Part shown: piece after piece, positions 18,060 to 29,020 of the stretch
Layout: each line of letters opens with the position of its first letter
How positions within the stretch are numbered: position 1 is the stretch's first letter
Origin: Leguminivora glycinivorella
Taxonomy: Eukaryota; Arthropoda; Insecta; Lepidoptera; Tortricidae
Direction of reading: 5' to 3'
NCBI RefSeq assembly: GCF_023078275.1
Contig: NC_062996.1
Location: forward strand, 2,356,001 to 2,420,000
DNA length: 64,000 nucleotides
Translations under genes and position numbers: made by a program
The notes under the pieces: generated by a model
Seen by the model: only the letters and a program-made list of their open reading frames with translations
Database searches by the model: none
What the model was told of the DNA's origin: nothing

Positions 18060-18575
18060 TAATTTCCTTTTTTGTTACCGAAAATGTATAGAAATCTGGT
18101 AACAAAAAAGGAAGAGTTCATACAATATACATACATTCATTCTATCGCATGTATAACGGGGAGTGCTCCGAGGAATTGTTCGGATTAATCCCTACCGCTT
18201 CTTTCCGCCATCGCCCTACGCGACAACATTTCCATCGTCATCATCTAGATGGCTGGCAGTCCTCAACTGTGCGTTTCTCCAGAAACTTCCTGCCCCGCAC
18301 AGCTAAACTGTGGAATGAATTGTCGCCTGCGGTATTTCCGGACCGATACGACCTTCAAATCTTCAAGAAAAGAGCGTACACCCATCTTAAAGGCCGGCAA
18401 CGCACCTCCAACACCTCTGGTGTTTCGGGTGTCCATGGGCGGCGGTGATCGCTTACCATCAGGCGACCTGTCTGCTCGTTTGCCTCCTATCCCATAAAAA
18501 AAAAAAATACAAACTACCTGGGACATTTTGGGAAACCTAGTGGATCTTGCTTAGCATCATAGACTCATATCAACC
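18060..18575. mobile_element. GCAATTCCCG foldback relic split by a retrotransposon
   Basis: The central hairpin (CCTTTTTTGTTACCGAAAAT and TTGGTAACAAAAAAGGAA-type complement, 18063-18125) and part of one arm (18513-18575, CTGGGACATTTTGGGAAACC) match 27166-27482. The retroelement at 18126-18506 separates them. Confidence 0.65.
18126..18506 (+). mobile_element. Non-LTR retrotransposon 3' end, TSD ATACAA, poly(A)
   Basis: The plus frame encodes SSTVRFSRNFLPRTAKLWNE, LSPAVFPDRYDLQIFKKRAY and HLKGRQR, the C-terminus of a Jockey/CR1-like polyprotein. The 3' end is CTTACCATCAGGCGACCTGT, TGCTCGTTTGCC and ~12 A. ATACAA flanks it at 18120-18125 and 18507-18512. It is a 5'-truncated insertion, as expected of target-primed reverse transcription. 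Confidence 0.82.
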
Positions 18576-18888
18576 TCTATGTCTCTTGCATGTTAAAGCG
18601 ATTCATATTAAGGAAACTGGCGTTGTAATATGCTGAAAGTTTTCTTCAAAATGGAAAAGGAACCTAACCTTCGCCTTCATGTTTAGGGAAGTTCACCCTT
18701 AGCCCTTACCCCTTCGGGTTGGAAGGTCAGATGGCAGCCGCTTTCGTAAAAACTAGTGACTAGCCAAATCTTACGATTAGTCGTTAAAGCGGACCCTAGC
18801 CATGAGCCGTCGCAAATGGGGGAGTTAGTTTTATTGGGCATTTTCCGCAAGTCGACATCCATCGTGCCTATTTTGCGTGAAATAGACG

Positions 18889-19175
18889 AAGTAGCACTAC
18901 TCTAGCCACCCCAGCTCCTCTACGAATCCTAGCAGTGTTTTCAGGTTGCTAAATACCTCTTTCAGTGTGTTCGGCGTACCTAGGTACTTGTTCCTATATA
19001 CTTCTACCTGTTTACACTCTAGAAGAAAGTGTTTGATGGTCTCTTCTGCTCCCATGCACGCTCTGCACATGGGGCTATCGGTTATACCTATGTTATTGAG
19101 GTGTTTGTTCAGTGTGTTGTGTCCTGTCATTAATCCTACTAGTTTGCGCAGTAAAGTTGCTGTCTGGGTGTTCTG
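18889..19175 (-). mobile_element. Non-LTR retrotransposon C-terminal fragment (CCHC-like tail)
   Basis: The minus frame reads TATLLRKLVG, MTGHNTLNKHLNNIGITDSP, MCRACMGAEETIKHFLLECK, the cysteine/histidine tail (C-x2-C...H...C) that follows RNase H or RT in I/Jockey/R1-like elements. It is truncated on both sides, with no start or tail. Confidence 0.72.
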
Positions 19176-19584
19176 AGTAAGATTTTTGTGAGCTTTGTAT
19201 TAGGTTCAGCAAGAATTGGGGGAACGAAAGTAACAATACATTTTAAATCAGTGTTTGAATCTGCAGCCGACACCGGCAGCCCTGTGTCGTAATATTTTTA
19301 CGTCAAAACGCTTCAATCGGTCAATACTTCATACGAAGCCATATCTATCCACATAATTATGTATTGTGTTGTCTGTGTTGCTTTCCAACACTCTGTTCGG
19401 TTTGAATAAACTTTATTGTAATGATATAAGGTAGAATTATAGTTGGTCCGTGTAACGGGCGTTTTGTGTGCTGATTTATTTACAGTAGCTAATAAATTGT
19501 AAAGTTAATTAGTATTTAGAACTAATTTGAACATCCTGGAGGCTAGGTACCTTCGCGTGACAACATTTTCATTACTAATTTTTA

Positions 19585-19790
19585 ACCCCCGGCGCAAAAA
19601 CGTTGGGGTGTTATAAGTTTAACGTGTCTGTCTGTGGCATCGTAGCTCCCGAACGGATGAACCGATTTAGATTTAGTATTTTTTTTGTTTGAAAGCTGAA
19701 TTAGTCGGGAGTGTTCTTTAGCCATGTGTCATGAAAATCGGTCTACTATGTCGCAATCGGGTGTTTTCCAAAATTTTAATTTTGTGGTTA
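19585..19790 (+). repeat. Dispersed repeat with GTCT tract, copy 4
   Basis: Plus copy of the family at 6797 with a shortened tract (GTGTCTGTCTGTGGC) and CTACTATGTCGCAATCGGGT at the end. Confidence 0.7.
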
Positions 19791-19799
19791 GTTTATCAT

Positions 19800-19935
19800 T
19801 ACTCAGGTTAACTGGAAGAGATCCCTATGAGGGATAAGGATAAGTTCGCCATTTGTACTTCCTCCTTCATCTTTCTTTTATATTTGATGCCTTGTGTATT
19901 TTATGTTGGTGGTGCAATAAAGAGTTTATTTACTA
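19800..19935 (+). mobile_element. Retroelement 3' tail (GGTTAACTGGAAGAGATCCC)
   Basis: GGTTAACTGGAAGAGATCCC, TTCGCCATTTGTACTTC and GCAATAAAGAGTTTATTTAC form the tail of a dispersed retroelement, also seen at 59008-59075 and, as a relative, at 29350-29425. Confidence 0.55.
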
Positions 19936-20059
19936 ATTCACTATCATATCACATCTTCATCATATTGTTTTATTATAAATGAGCTTACTCTTGGCCACAG
20001 ACTCGCCAAAGGCAAAGATGTGGCCTACGATGGAGTGAGCTCGCCCAGAAGATGTTCAA

Positions 20060-20660
20060 GCTATGGCTAGCTGTCCTCAACTGTGCGTTTCTCCAGAAAC
20101 TTCCTGCCTCACACAGCTAAACCACAGTATAATAAAGAGTAGTATCGTACAGTATGGCCACTCCCGCTCCCCGCTGAAAGCGCCGCCCACCCCCTCTCAG
20201 TTACCTCACAGTTACCGCCTGTCAAAAACGCTAACAGTCAACCTGTCATATCTCATTCATACAAACATGGTACGCGTTCACCTACACAAGCTTAGAATGT
20301 GTGCTATGAACGCGCCTCTTTTATATATTTGATCGCCAGTTTCCGAGATGTGGCTAAACTGTGGAATGAACTATCGCCTGCGGTATTTTCCGAACTGATA
20401 CAACCTTCAAGGAAAGAGCGTACGTCGTACACCCATCTTAAAGGCCGGCAACGCACCCCCAACACTTCAGGCCCCGTGATAGCCGAATAAAAGCCGCAGA
20501 TATGCAATCTATCTCTATCGCTCTTGCATATTGGCGCGACAGAGCCAGACTGCGTTTCTGCGGCGTTTAGCGTCGCAGAAATGCCATTCGGCTACGGCTG
20601 CGGGACCTGGTGTTTTGGGTGTCCACGGGCGGCAATGACTGCTTACCATCAAACGAAAGC
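20060..20660 (+). mobile_element. Non-LTR 3' end carrying two later insertions
   Basis: This is another copy of the element at 18126. CAACTGTGCGTTTCTCCAGA is at the left, KLWNELSPAVFSE follows 20353, and CGGGCGGCAATGACTGCTTA is at the right. It is cut by the 230-bp element at 20123-20352 (TSD GCTAAAC) and by a ~125-bp element at ~20476-20602 with inverted GATAGCCGAAT/ATTCGGCTA-like ends. The related ATTCGGCTACG sequence is at 41274-41466. Confidence 0.75.
20123..20352. mobile_element. 7-bp-TSD element inside a retrotransposon (TSD GCTAAAC)
   Basis: Same family and orientation as 4833-5063. GCTAAAC flanks both ends (20116-20122, 20353-20359), and the retrotransposon reading (CACAGCTAAA-CTGTGGAATG) is restored by removing it. 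Confidence 0.85.
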
Positions 20661-20811
20661 GAAAGAAACGTAAAACTTCGATGAAACCATTTTTATTATT
20701 ACCTGATTTTTGTCAAAAAATTAACGTAAACGATTCGACCCTAAACTGCTGTCAAATTTCGGTTTTGTAGGCAGTGTCCTTTCTTGTCGAGTACCTAAGG
20801 CCTGATTTAGG

Positions 20812-21200
20812 GACCGTCCACATTCAAGAGACGCATGTCCGCCGACGCGGAACAGACGTCAGCGCCACGCCGCCTAAATGTAATTTAAAAAACGTCTTCT
20901 CAGTACATTGCGTATAGGAAGGACGCGCAAGGGACGTCGCTTGGCGCGCCCTAGGCGACGCGTCGCTCGATCGAAACGCGTCTTAGGCAGCGTTCCCACT
21001 TAAGCGTCGCGTGTCTCGGGGCGCGCAACGGACGTCCGTTGCGCGCCCCTAGACATGCGTCTTATGAGTGTGGATGGTCCCTTACATCCTTCCTATACAA
21101 AATGTACTGAGGAGACGTTTTTTTAAATTACATTCAGGCGGCGTGGTGCTGACGTCCGTTCAGCGTCGGCGAACATGCGCCTCTTGAGTGTGGACGGTCC
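20812..21200. mobile_element. Compound ACGCCGCC-family foldback
   Basis: Outer arms GGGACCGTCCACATTCAAGA and TTGAGTGTGGACGGTCCC enclose inner inverted copies of CGTCTTCTCAGTACATT and CATGCGTC. GC-rich, with at least two nested copies of the family described at 9374. Confidence 0.65.
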
Positions 21201-21367
21201 CTTAGACAGCGTGCGATTTATTCAATGCGATTTTAGTTACATTGAAGGCTCTTGAGGTTACATACAATTTTGTACAGCCATCAAATACCGCAATGTAATA
21301 AAACTCGTATGCGAGTTCTCGTACCGTCTAAATGGACCCTAAGTGTGTACTATTATTTATTCTATGA

Positions 21368-21545
21368 CTAGCTTTTGCCCGCGGCTTCGCTCGCGTTAAA
21401 AAGAGACAAAAAGTAGCCTTTGTCACGCTCCATCCCTTCAACTATCTCCACTTAAAGCATCACGTCAATTCGTCGCTCCGTTTTGCCGTGAAAGACGGAC
21501 AAACAAACAGACACACCCACTTTCCCATTTATAATATTAGTATGG
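21368..21545 (+). repeat. Dispersed repeat (CCCGCGGCTTCGCTCGCGTT)
   Basis: It runs from CTAGCTTTTGCCCGCGGCTT to CATTTATAATATTAGTATGG. Copies are at 60433-60612 (same orientation) and 59461-59697 (reverse). Landmarks are CAACTATCTCCACTTAAA and GTTTTGCCGTGAA. Non-coding. Confidence 0.65.
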
Positions 21546-21835
21546 ATTATAAGCGCAAGTTATTATCACCTTGTCTAAACCAGCTGATAGCTCGGTGGTT
21601 TTGCAAGAGCGGCCAAGTAATTTGTGTTTGATTGGCGTTTTTTGTGAGCGTTTTGAAACCTTTTCCAAATAGCGTGTTTGTGTGACGCAACACTGAAAAT
21701 CGGCCGGTTTTTATAATAGCGCTGAATTGTTCTGAATGCGTTTATTAACCATAACCAGTGTTGAAAATTTAGGTAAGCCTGGGAATTGGAAAATCATTTA
21801 GTATAATTATACAGTCTGTTACCTAGTTATTCTAT

Positions 21836-22451
21836 GGTTCCCCTTGTTTTGGCATAATTTTACAATCGAGAATTCTTTTTGGCATAATCTATATTGGCAT
21901 AATTCACCTTTCGCATAATCTGTTATGGCATAGTATAGTTACGCATAATTTGTCTAGGCATATTTTTGTTTGTCCGAATATATTTCATGCATAAAGGTTA
22001 TTCGCCGAATGGTTTTTATGCATAAATTATTTCTGCATAACATGGTTTAGTGGAAATTTACTACGCAGAAATTTTATCATAGGTAAAACTACTATATTAA
22101 TGTTGCAGTTCTAACCTAACCTAACCGAAATTCTTGACAAAATGTTTTATTTGTTGAGGTCGCAGTTCTAACCTAACCAAACCGACTCTCTTAACAGCAT
22201 TTAGTATGGGTGGATATTCTGATTTTAAGAAATATGCCAAATACAATTATGCGAATTAATTTTATTCATAAAAACAATCGGCGTAAACAGAATTATGCGA
22301 ACTTATTTTCGGACAATGTGTTATTCGTATTATTTTAGATTATGACAAATAAGTTTTCTGCCAAATTAACATTCGGCGAAAATCGATTATGCGAAGTCTG
22401 TTATGCGAAAATCGTTTCGGACAATTAAAGTTATGCCAAATAGAGGGAACC
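21836..22451. mobile_element. GCATAA-rich inverted-repeat element
   Basis: The ends GGTTCCCCTTGTTTTGGCAT and TATGCCAAATAGAGGGAACC are inverted. The left half carries about ten GCATAA or GCATA motifs and the right half five or six TTATGCGAA/TTATGCCAA motifs, i.e. the same word on the other strand. The middle has two CTAACCTAACC tracts. No frame was found. Confidence 0.7.
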
Positions 22452-22721
22452 CTTATTCTATATCTTACATAGTTATTTAACTTAACCATGCCCTTAATTT
22501 ATTTAATAATAAAAAAAATAACTTTATAAACTTTCTAACTAAAATTTTATTGCCAGCAATGTACAGCACACACACTTGTCAAGTGAGGGCAATGAAATGA
22601 CAGCTCATAAGTATGAGCGATGTGAGTAATATGACAATTAAGAAGTGCACGCGTTACATTCAATGCTCGGATTTCGGAAAATTATTTTTTCAGTTCATTT
22701 AAATAACTATGATTTGCTTTA

Positions 22722-22953
22722 GGCACTGGTCCCACCGCGAGCTACTAAGCTATGAGCTATCGGCTATAAAAACGAACAAAAAGATAAGCACTCCCGTGCA
22801 AATAAAAGAGACACGGCGATGTTTATAGTTACTCGCCCAGCGGTGAGCTATCAAAATCGCCGTGTCTCTTTTATTTGCACAGGAGTGCTTATCTTTTGTT
22901 CGTTTTTATAGCCGATAGCTCATAGCTTACTAGCTGGCGGTGGGACCAGTGCC
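22722..22953. mobile_element. PIF/Harbinger-type foldback MITE, TSD TTA
   Basis: The ends GGCACTGGTCCCACCGCGAG and GGCGGTGGGACCAGTGCC are inverted, with ~100-bp arms. TTA flanks both sides (22719-22721, 22954-22956), the PIF/Harbinger hallmark. It is predicted to form a near-perfect hairpin in RNA. Confidence 0.82.
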
Positions 22954-23124
22954 TTATCTTCAACTTTAATACGTTCCAATACAGTATATGAATGAACGGT
23001 TTAGTTAATGTTTTGTACGTAAGCCGTTACGGGATGTTACGTTACACGTATCGATCGAGAAATAATACTGGCAACGTAGTATCGAAGCATCCGATTCGTA
23101 GACATAATATGTCATAATGAATGA

Positions 23125-24030
23125 ATCATCATCATCATTCTCTTGCCCTGTTCCCATTATTTGGGGTCGGCGCAGCTGATTCTCCTCCATTCCTCTCTAT
23201 CAGCCTTCATTTCCATACTAACACCTTTCACTCTCATATCATTGTTCACACATTCCATCCATCTTTTCTTAGGCCTTCCACTACCGTTGTCACCATCCAC
23301 CTTCATCTTTACCACTCGTTTTATAACATTGCTGTCATCCCTCCGCATTACATGCCCATACCATGCTAATCTGCTTCCTGTCACCTTCTCTGTCACTGGC
23401 GCTACTCCCAGGCTTCCCCTTATATAAGGTCCTAATTTATTAGTTGCAGATATTTTAACACATGATACTGTACATTAAAATAATTAACTTTAAATATAAA
23501 TTAAGAAATCTTTTCATGTAACTTTTTTGATTTAATTTTCCAAACAAAAAAATTAATTATAATTTCGTCTAAAAAAATCATCATGTGCATTATCACATGT
23601 CACAATAACACTGTCTGTCATGTCAACAATGGTTTCATAATTGTTTGTTGTAAATGTCGTAAAGGTTCGGCGGGAAAACTGCACATGTCATTGAAGTGGC
23701 CAGTTACAGTTAAGTGGTACGTAAAAGAGGTACTAGAATCTGGTCAATGAGTTTTCATTTAATAATCACATAAACAGGGTGTTTTTACGTAGCAAATTTG
23801 TTTTTCCGTTTTTTCCAAAAAAACATCGTAAAAGCTATAATGTTTCACGGTTTAATATACTCCAGAGACCGAGTACTATCAGCTGTAAAAATATCTGCAT
23901 CTGATAAATTAGGACCTTATATACTCATTCCGAATTCTATCCCGTCTTGTCACACTACACACACACATCCATCGAAACATTCTCATTTCATTCACATGCA
24001 GACTTCTCTCATCCTGCTTCTTGACGGATG
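23125..24030 (-). mobile_element. RTE-like retrotransposon C-terminus, split by a 493-bp element
   Basis: The minus frame (23157-23396) reads VTGSRLAWYGHVMRRDDSNV, GRPKKRWMECVNNDM, DREEWRR, the conserved RTE-type C-terminal tail. Its upstream part continues at 23923-24030, beyond the inserted element 23426-23918. Confidence 0.75.
23426..23918. mobile_element. 493-bp element inside RTE, TSD ATAT
   Basis: Inverted ends AAGGTCCTAATTTAT and ATAAATTAGGACCTT, similarity continuing through TGCAGATATTTT. ATAT lies on both flanks (23422-23425, 23919-23922). No transposase was seen. Confidence 0.75.
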
Positions 24031-24112
24031 AATATAGAATGAATATATCTTATGAATCATACTATTCGTCGTCCGTAACAAAGGTAGGGCTCTCTAAAAT
24101 TTTCATCCCCAA

Positions 24113-24276
24113 TTTCAAGTTTAAAGCTAAGTTTAGACGTGCAAGTGATTGCTGCAAGTTTTGAGACGCAAATATAGGTAATAGTGAGTGGCAAATATCT
24201 TCATCTCTTTCTTGCATATAATTCTGTCTCAAAACTTGCAGCAATAACTTCCTGGTCTAAACTCAGCTTAAAGGTG
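24113..24276. mobile_element. Foldback MITE (AAGCTAAGTTTAGAC)
   Basis: Inverted arms TTGCTGCAAGTTTTGAGAC and GTCTCAAAACTTGCAGCAA, with outer AGCTAAGTTTAGACG and TCTAAACTCAGCTTA. It is inserted in a sequence with repeated TTTCAAGT phrases. Confidence 0.7.
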
Positions 24277-24279
24277 GAA

Positions 24280-25312
24280 TTTCCACCCCTGCTGGGGTCA
24301 AATTTCAAGTCGATACCTATCTTCCCGAGATAAAAGGGATTTTCAGACGGCCTTGGAACATTCGACACATAACATAGGTACTAACTAGTCCGCAAAAGGC
24401 ACTGTCAACATTTTTCTCCCCTAAAATGTCAAATTTACACCCTTGTTGGGGTATAATTTTGAAGATTACATTGAATACCTGAGATGAAGAGTCTTGACGC
24501 AAAAACGGGCGAACTGTATAGTTTCCGTTTTCCGTAAGCTTAAAAATGGCGCTTACTGTCCCGAAACTCGTCCTTAAAGCTTTTGAATGAAATGTAGAGG
24601 TACGGTCAACCAATTTGAATCATGGGACACTTTAGAACCCTGTTTCATTCAAACCGGGTTCTATTTGTCATAATAAGTCAATTGACGTTTACTGTGCAAA
24701 GGTTCTACAGTAGCCTACGGTTCAAATTGTATACTACCTTACCTATAATAGTAATACAGTTTAATGAGCAGTTCCCGGCAACTTTGTACATAGCCACGTC
24801 AGCAAATTTTAATTGATCCTTTTTTGTTACCAACATTTAGTAATATAAGTCGACTTTCGTAAGATATATACAGGATAATTGTTATAATTAAGAAAATATA
24901 GATTCTAGAGAACCTTAATGACAAAATAAAACTTAATAAAATCTCAATTCATCAACAAAATATTGGTAACAAAATAGGAATTAATAAAAACAAATTTAAC
25001 TTTTTCCTTAATTTTTGTACACTTACTACTACTACGTACTTTTCGAGAACTGCTGTAATATGAAGAGAGTATGTAATGCCGTGTCTACTTAGCTCTGAGA
25101 ATGTGAGAACATATGGAAATAGAGCGATAATTTTAGCTTTGCAAAACCCCCGCAGCCCAAAATAGGACTAAAATAACGCAGCTCAATAAAATGTGAAATA
25201 TATTCTAAAATTTTATTAATGCTGGGTGTTACTACTAGTTTAATAAAAACACGGAGTTTAGGTTTGTGAGTGGAGAAATTAAAAACCTTATGATTTATGA
25301 ATAGATGTAAGT
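24280..25312. other. AT-rich intergenic, one MITE relic
   Basis: 24600-24720 carries the GGCCACT/AGAACCC family also at 17041. The remainder, including the short frames near 24317-24613, shows no domain and no splice support. Confidence 0.45.
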
Positions 25313-25496
25313 ACAGTCAACCAATTGGAACCCTAGGCCACTGTAGAACGCTATCACAGTGAAATGAAATGATTCTATTTGCTTTGTACAGCTCCGACTT
25401 GGATAGTACAATCCAGCAAATTTAAGCACAGTATGACTTTGTTTGGAAAATGTTCTTTTTTTAATAGGCTTAAGTCTAAGGGTTTTTTTTAATAAA

Positions 25497-25789
25497 AACA
25501 CGAAGAAACTAAAAAGCAAAAAATAATAAACCTTTGACTTCCGATTTCTTATCGTATTGCAATAATCTAAACATCCAAATTATAAACAAATCAATTATTT
25601 TTGCAGTCGGTACCAGACCTGTTCGTCGCCTTGCTATTGCCTGTTTGCCCCACCCAACCATACGCAGGCTGGCACCGACTCAAAAATAATTGATTTGTTT
25701 ATAATTTGGATGTTTAGATAATTGCAATACGATAAGAAATCTGAATTCAAAGGTTTATTATTTTTTGCTTTTTAGTTTCTTCGTGTTTT
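25497..25789. mobile_element. Large hairpin, ~112-bp arms
   Basis: The left arm (25497-25609, AACACGAAGAAACTAAAAAG to AATCAATTATTTTTG) and right arm (25680-25789) are almost exact inverse copies around a GC-richer ~70-bp loop. One arm differs by a GAATTC change. It is a foldback MITE, and the TSD was not determined. Confidence 0.75.
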
Positions 25790-25919
25790 GTAACGCGCTT
25801 ATTTTTGAAGGCGGTTTTATTTTTTGTTAAAAAGTTTATTTATTTGTTGATTTTTAGTGGTTCCTATTAATATTATATGTATCAGTCCGAATATATGTAC
25901 ACTAGTGAAAGAATTATCC

Positions 25920-26256
25920 CTTAACTCCTAACCATTGAGGAGTTGACCTTCCATCATCAGCTCAGCCACATAAAATTATTACCATCAGGCGTAAATACTG
26001 GTGTACCTTTGAAAAATACACTAAAAACATTACATGTGCCTATAACATTTGAAGTGTTCCCTCGATTTCTCCAGGATCCCATCATCAGACCCTGACTTGG
26101 TGCCAATGGGACCATCTCGGGGTTATACCCGTTCGATCAAAAAAACATTTTTGAAAATCGGTCCACAATTCTCGGAGATATCGAGTAACATACATACAAA
26201 AAAAAAAAACATTCAGTCGAATTGAGAACCTCCTCCTTTTTTGAAGTCGGTTAAAA
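25920..26256 (-). repeat. Dispersed repeat ending GAAGTCGGTT
   Basis: CATCATCAGACCCTGACTTG, GGGTTATACCCGTTCG, TCTCGGAGATATCGAGTAAC and CCTCCTCCTTTTTTGAAGTC are phrases of a widespread insect repeat. Its GAAGTCGGTT end recurs reversed at 63246-63270. Confidence 0.5.
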
Positions 26257-26542
26257 AAGGGTCTAAGTCTCAGGGTACTCGTACGTAGCCAAATGCACAA
26301 ACGCCAACTTACGATAATAAGTTAATAACCTTCCGTACTGCCGCGCCAGAGGCAGACTGCATTCGATCGGCGCAGCGGCGTCTAGCGACAACGATTTTCA
26401 ATAGGCATCTTACCTAACAGCGAGGACTTCAGTATTAAGTTTTTGTGTAATTGTTTTTATTATGTTGTTTTACGTTATTCAATAAAATTCAAAAATGGTC
26501 ATGGTCATTTTCGCGAAAAAAGATTCACAAACTTTTTTTTCT

Positions 26543-26805
26543 AAAATAGGTAACTTTAATGTTTTTCCTACTCAGAATTACGAGCCCTTTTCATCCTACT
26601 AGGCGGAAAAAGCGTCCCAAATTTATTTCTCTACTTCGTTACCATTTTTCAAACACTTTGTACAGCGGTTACAAAGTGGAAAGTATGCGAAATAATATAA
26701 TTGATTATTTTGGGACCATCTTTTTGTCTCTTGTTTTTTGTCCTAGATCGAAAGGGCTCGTGATTCTGAGTAGGAATACTTCTACATAAAGTTTACCTAC
26801 CTTAG
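26543..26805. mobile_element. Foldback element (TACTCAGAATTACGAGCCCT)
   Basis: Arms 26543-26600 and 26748-26805 are inverted: AGGTAACTTTAATG, CCTACTCAGAATTACGAGCC and complements. The open frame across it is incidental. Confidence 0.7.
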
Positions 26806-27057
26806 AAAAAAAAAATTGGCGATTGTTCTCGCGAAAATGCCCAAATCACACGTAAAAAGTTGACCAGGCCTATTCGCTTAAACCCTCGCTCAAAACAGCA
26901 GCCCGTGTGAAACCTTCTGTTTAGAAACCCGGCGTTCTCCATTTTGCCGCTTTTTCTGTTCCATTTACAATTCAATGGGATAACAAAAACTGGCCGCAAG
27001 GTGCGCGCACACAGTGTATTGTGCGCAGTATGTTGACTTTGAGAAAACGCTCAGGAT

Positions 27058-27560
27058 AAAACAAATAAATAAATAAATATTATAGAACATTCTTACACAG
27101 ATTGGCTGAGTCCCACGGCATGCTCAAGATGGCTTGTGTTGCAGGTACTCAGACAACTATATACCAGCAATTCCCGAAAAGTTTGTACATTTGGATCACG
27201 TCTCCGATTTTGATGAAAATTGGTAGGCTGATAGAGTCGATGATGCTGAGCAAGATCCACTAGGTTTCCCAAAATGTCCTAGGTTGTTTGTATGAAACTT
27301 TCCTTTTTTGTTACCGAAAATGTATAGAAATCTGGTAACAAAAAAGGAAGGTTTCATACAAACAACCTGGGACATTTTGGGAAACCTAGTGGATCTTGCT
27401 CAGCATCGTGGACTCTATCAGCCTACCAATTTTTATCAAAATCGGAGACGTGATCGAAATGTACAAACTTTTCGGGAATTACTCATACATAATATACAAA
27501 TACTTATATACATAGAAAACACCCATGACTCAGGAACAAGTATCTGTGCTCATAAGCTGG
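27058..27560. mobile_element. SINE relics surrounding a foldback MITE
   Basis: 27058-27160 (AATAAATATTATAGAACATT, CACAGATTGGCTGAG) and 27483-27560 (TATACATAGAAAACACCCAT, GACTCAGGAACAAGTATCTG) are SINE bodies. The complete foldback 27166-27482 lies between them. Confidence 0.6.
27166..27482. mobile_element. Complete foldback MITE (AGCAATTCCCGAAAAG family)
   Basis: It is almost palindromic over its full ~315 bp: GCAATTCCCGAAAAGTTTGT ... GGTTTCCCAAAATGTCCTAG ... centre GAAAATGTATAGAAATCT ... complementary arm. This reference copy explains the relics at 14620-14815 and 18060-18575. Confidence 0.8.
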
Positions 27561-27785
27561 TGAGGACACTTCGAACTATCGATTTAGTCTGGCTATATTA
27601 ACTGTAGCGATTTTCTATTATTTGTTTATATATATCGAAATGTATACCTTCTCTTCTCAGGACTTTAAATTAACAATCGGCATTTGCCTGAAGTTCTTTT
27701 CAGATCTTATTTCAATTAAAATTATCCAACGCTCAAACATTCGTCATAACTAGAATTAAGAACAGGGAAAAACGCAATCGGGGAA

Positions 27786-27952
27786 CCGCCCCACCCCCTC
27801 TCGGTTACCTCACAGTTACCGCCTGTCAGAAACGCGACCTGTCGACCTGTCATATCTCACTCATACAAGCTTGATACGCGTTCACCTACACGAGCTTAGA
27901 ACTTGTGCTAGGAACGCGCCTCTTTCATATATTTGATCGCCAGTGTCCGAGG
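27786..27952. mobile_element. Truncated copy of the 7-bp-TSD element
   Basis: It matches the last two thirds of 4833-5063 (CCCACCCCCTCTCGGTTACC to GTCCGAGGTGTG). The CACAGTATAATA end is lost. Confidence 0.7.
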
Positions 27953-27959
27953 TGTGCTA

Positions 27960-29012
27960 GTGCGCTACGCCCGCAGGTCAGCTTTTAAAAGCAAGTTAAA
28001 ATACTGTGCACAAAGTTTATTTGGTACATTTCCAGCTTAGTCTGTGTATGTGTGCACTTCTACGCTAGTAATAGTTTTCACCGTTCATTCACTCGTGGCT
28101 AACGTAATAGGTAGTAGACCATTTCCTTTGTATTGTTTGTAACTTGAAATCGACAACAATGTTCGATTTGACTGTTTCGATATCAATTTTCAGATATCAA
28201 TAAAACAGTTTTGAAAAGTCACATGCATAAAATAAATATCATATTATGACGAGATGTTTGAATTTGTGGCTGTGTTGCAGGAAAAAAGTTGTCAATTTTG
28301 TGAAGATGTGGCGGTGTGGCCATATGGAGATTTTTTTATTGCACAGGGAAACAAACAGCATATAATTACACATACTGTTTAAAAAATTAAAATTTTGAAA
28401 AAACCCCCGACCGCGACATAGTAGACCGATTTTCATGAAACATATATGGCTAAGAACACTCCCGGCTAACTCAGCGTTCAGATAAAAAAAAAACTAAATC
28501 TAAATCAGTTCATCCGTTCCGGAGCTACGATGCCACAGACAGACACACACATAGACTGACATACAGACAAACAGACAGGCAGACAGACAGACACGTCAAC
28601 CTTTTTTTCGTCGGGGGTAAACAAATGTAGTTAACACAACGGCCCGAATGGATTTTCCGAATCAATGTAATTTCCAAAAATCTCAAAAATCAATAAACTT
28701 GAGATGTGCCCGTTTACCAGACACGGGACGTTGTGCCATTGTGTGTATCCAAAATCAATCGTCCCCTGTCCTTACTTCTAAAGCCCTTATTCCGGAAGTA
28801 GTTTAAATGCTGTATGTACACTTCAGGTGTCTGCTTCCGGTATTGTTACACAACAGTTAGTTACAGCAATGTTGCGATTTAAGAAGCAATCGCACTAAGC
28901 TCTAATTACAACTAAATACTATGAAGTGTGACGGTCGAAACCAATTGCGTAACATTTTCAATCGGTCATCTGCAACGCCGTTATTTTTTAAGTTCTTTAA
29001 CAAATTCATCGA
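27960..29012. other. Intergenic; one GTCT-tract repeat at 28386-28618
   Basis: 28386-28618 is a reverse copy (copy 5) of the family at 6797, including CAGACAGACAGACACGTC. The rest is AT-rich with nothing recognised. Confidence 0.55.
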
Positions 29013-29020
29013 GAAATTCA

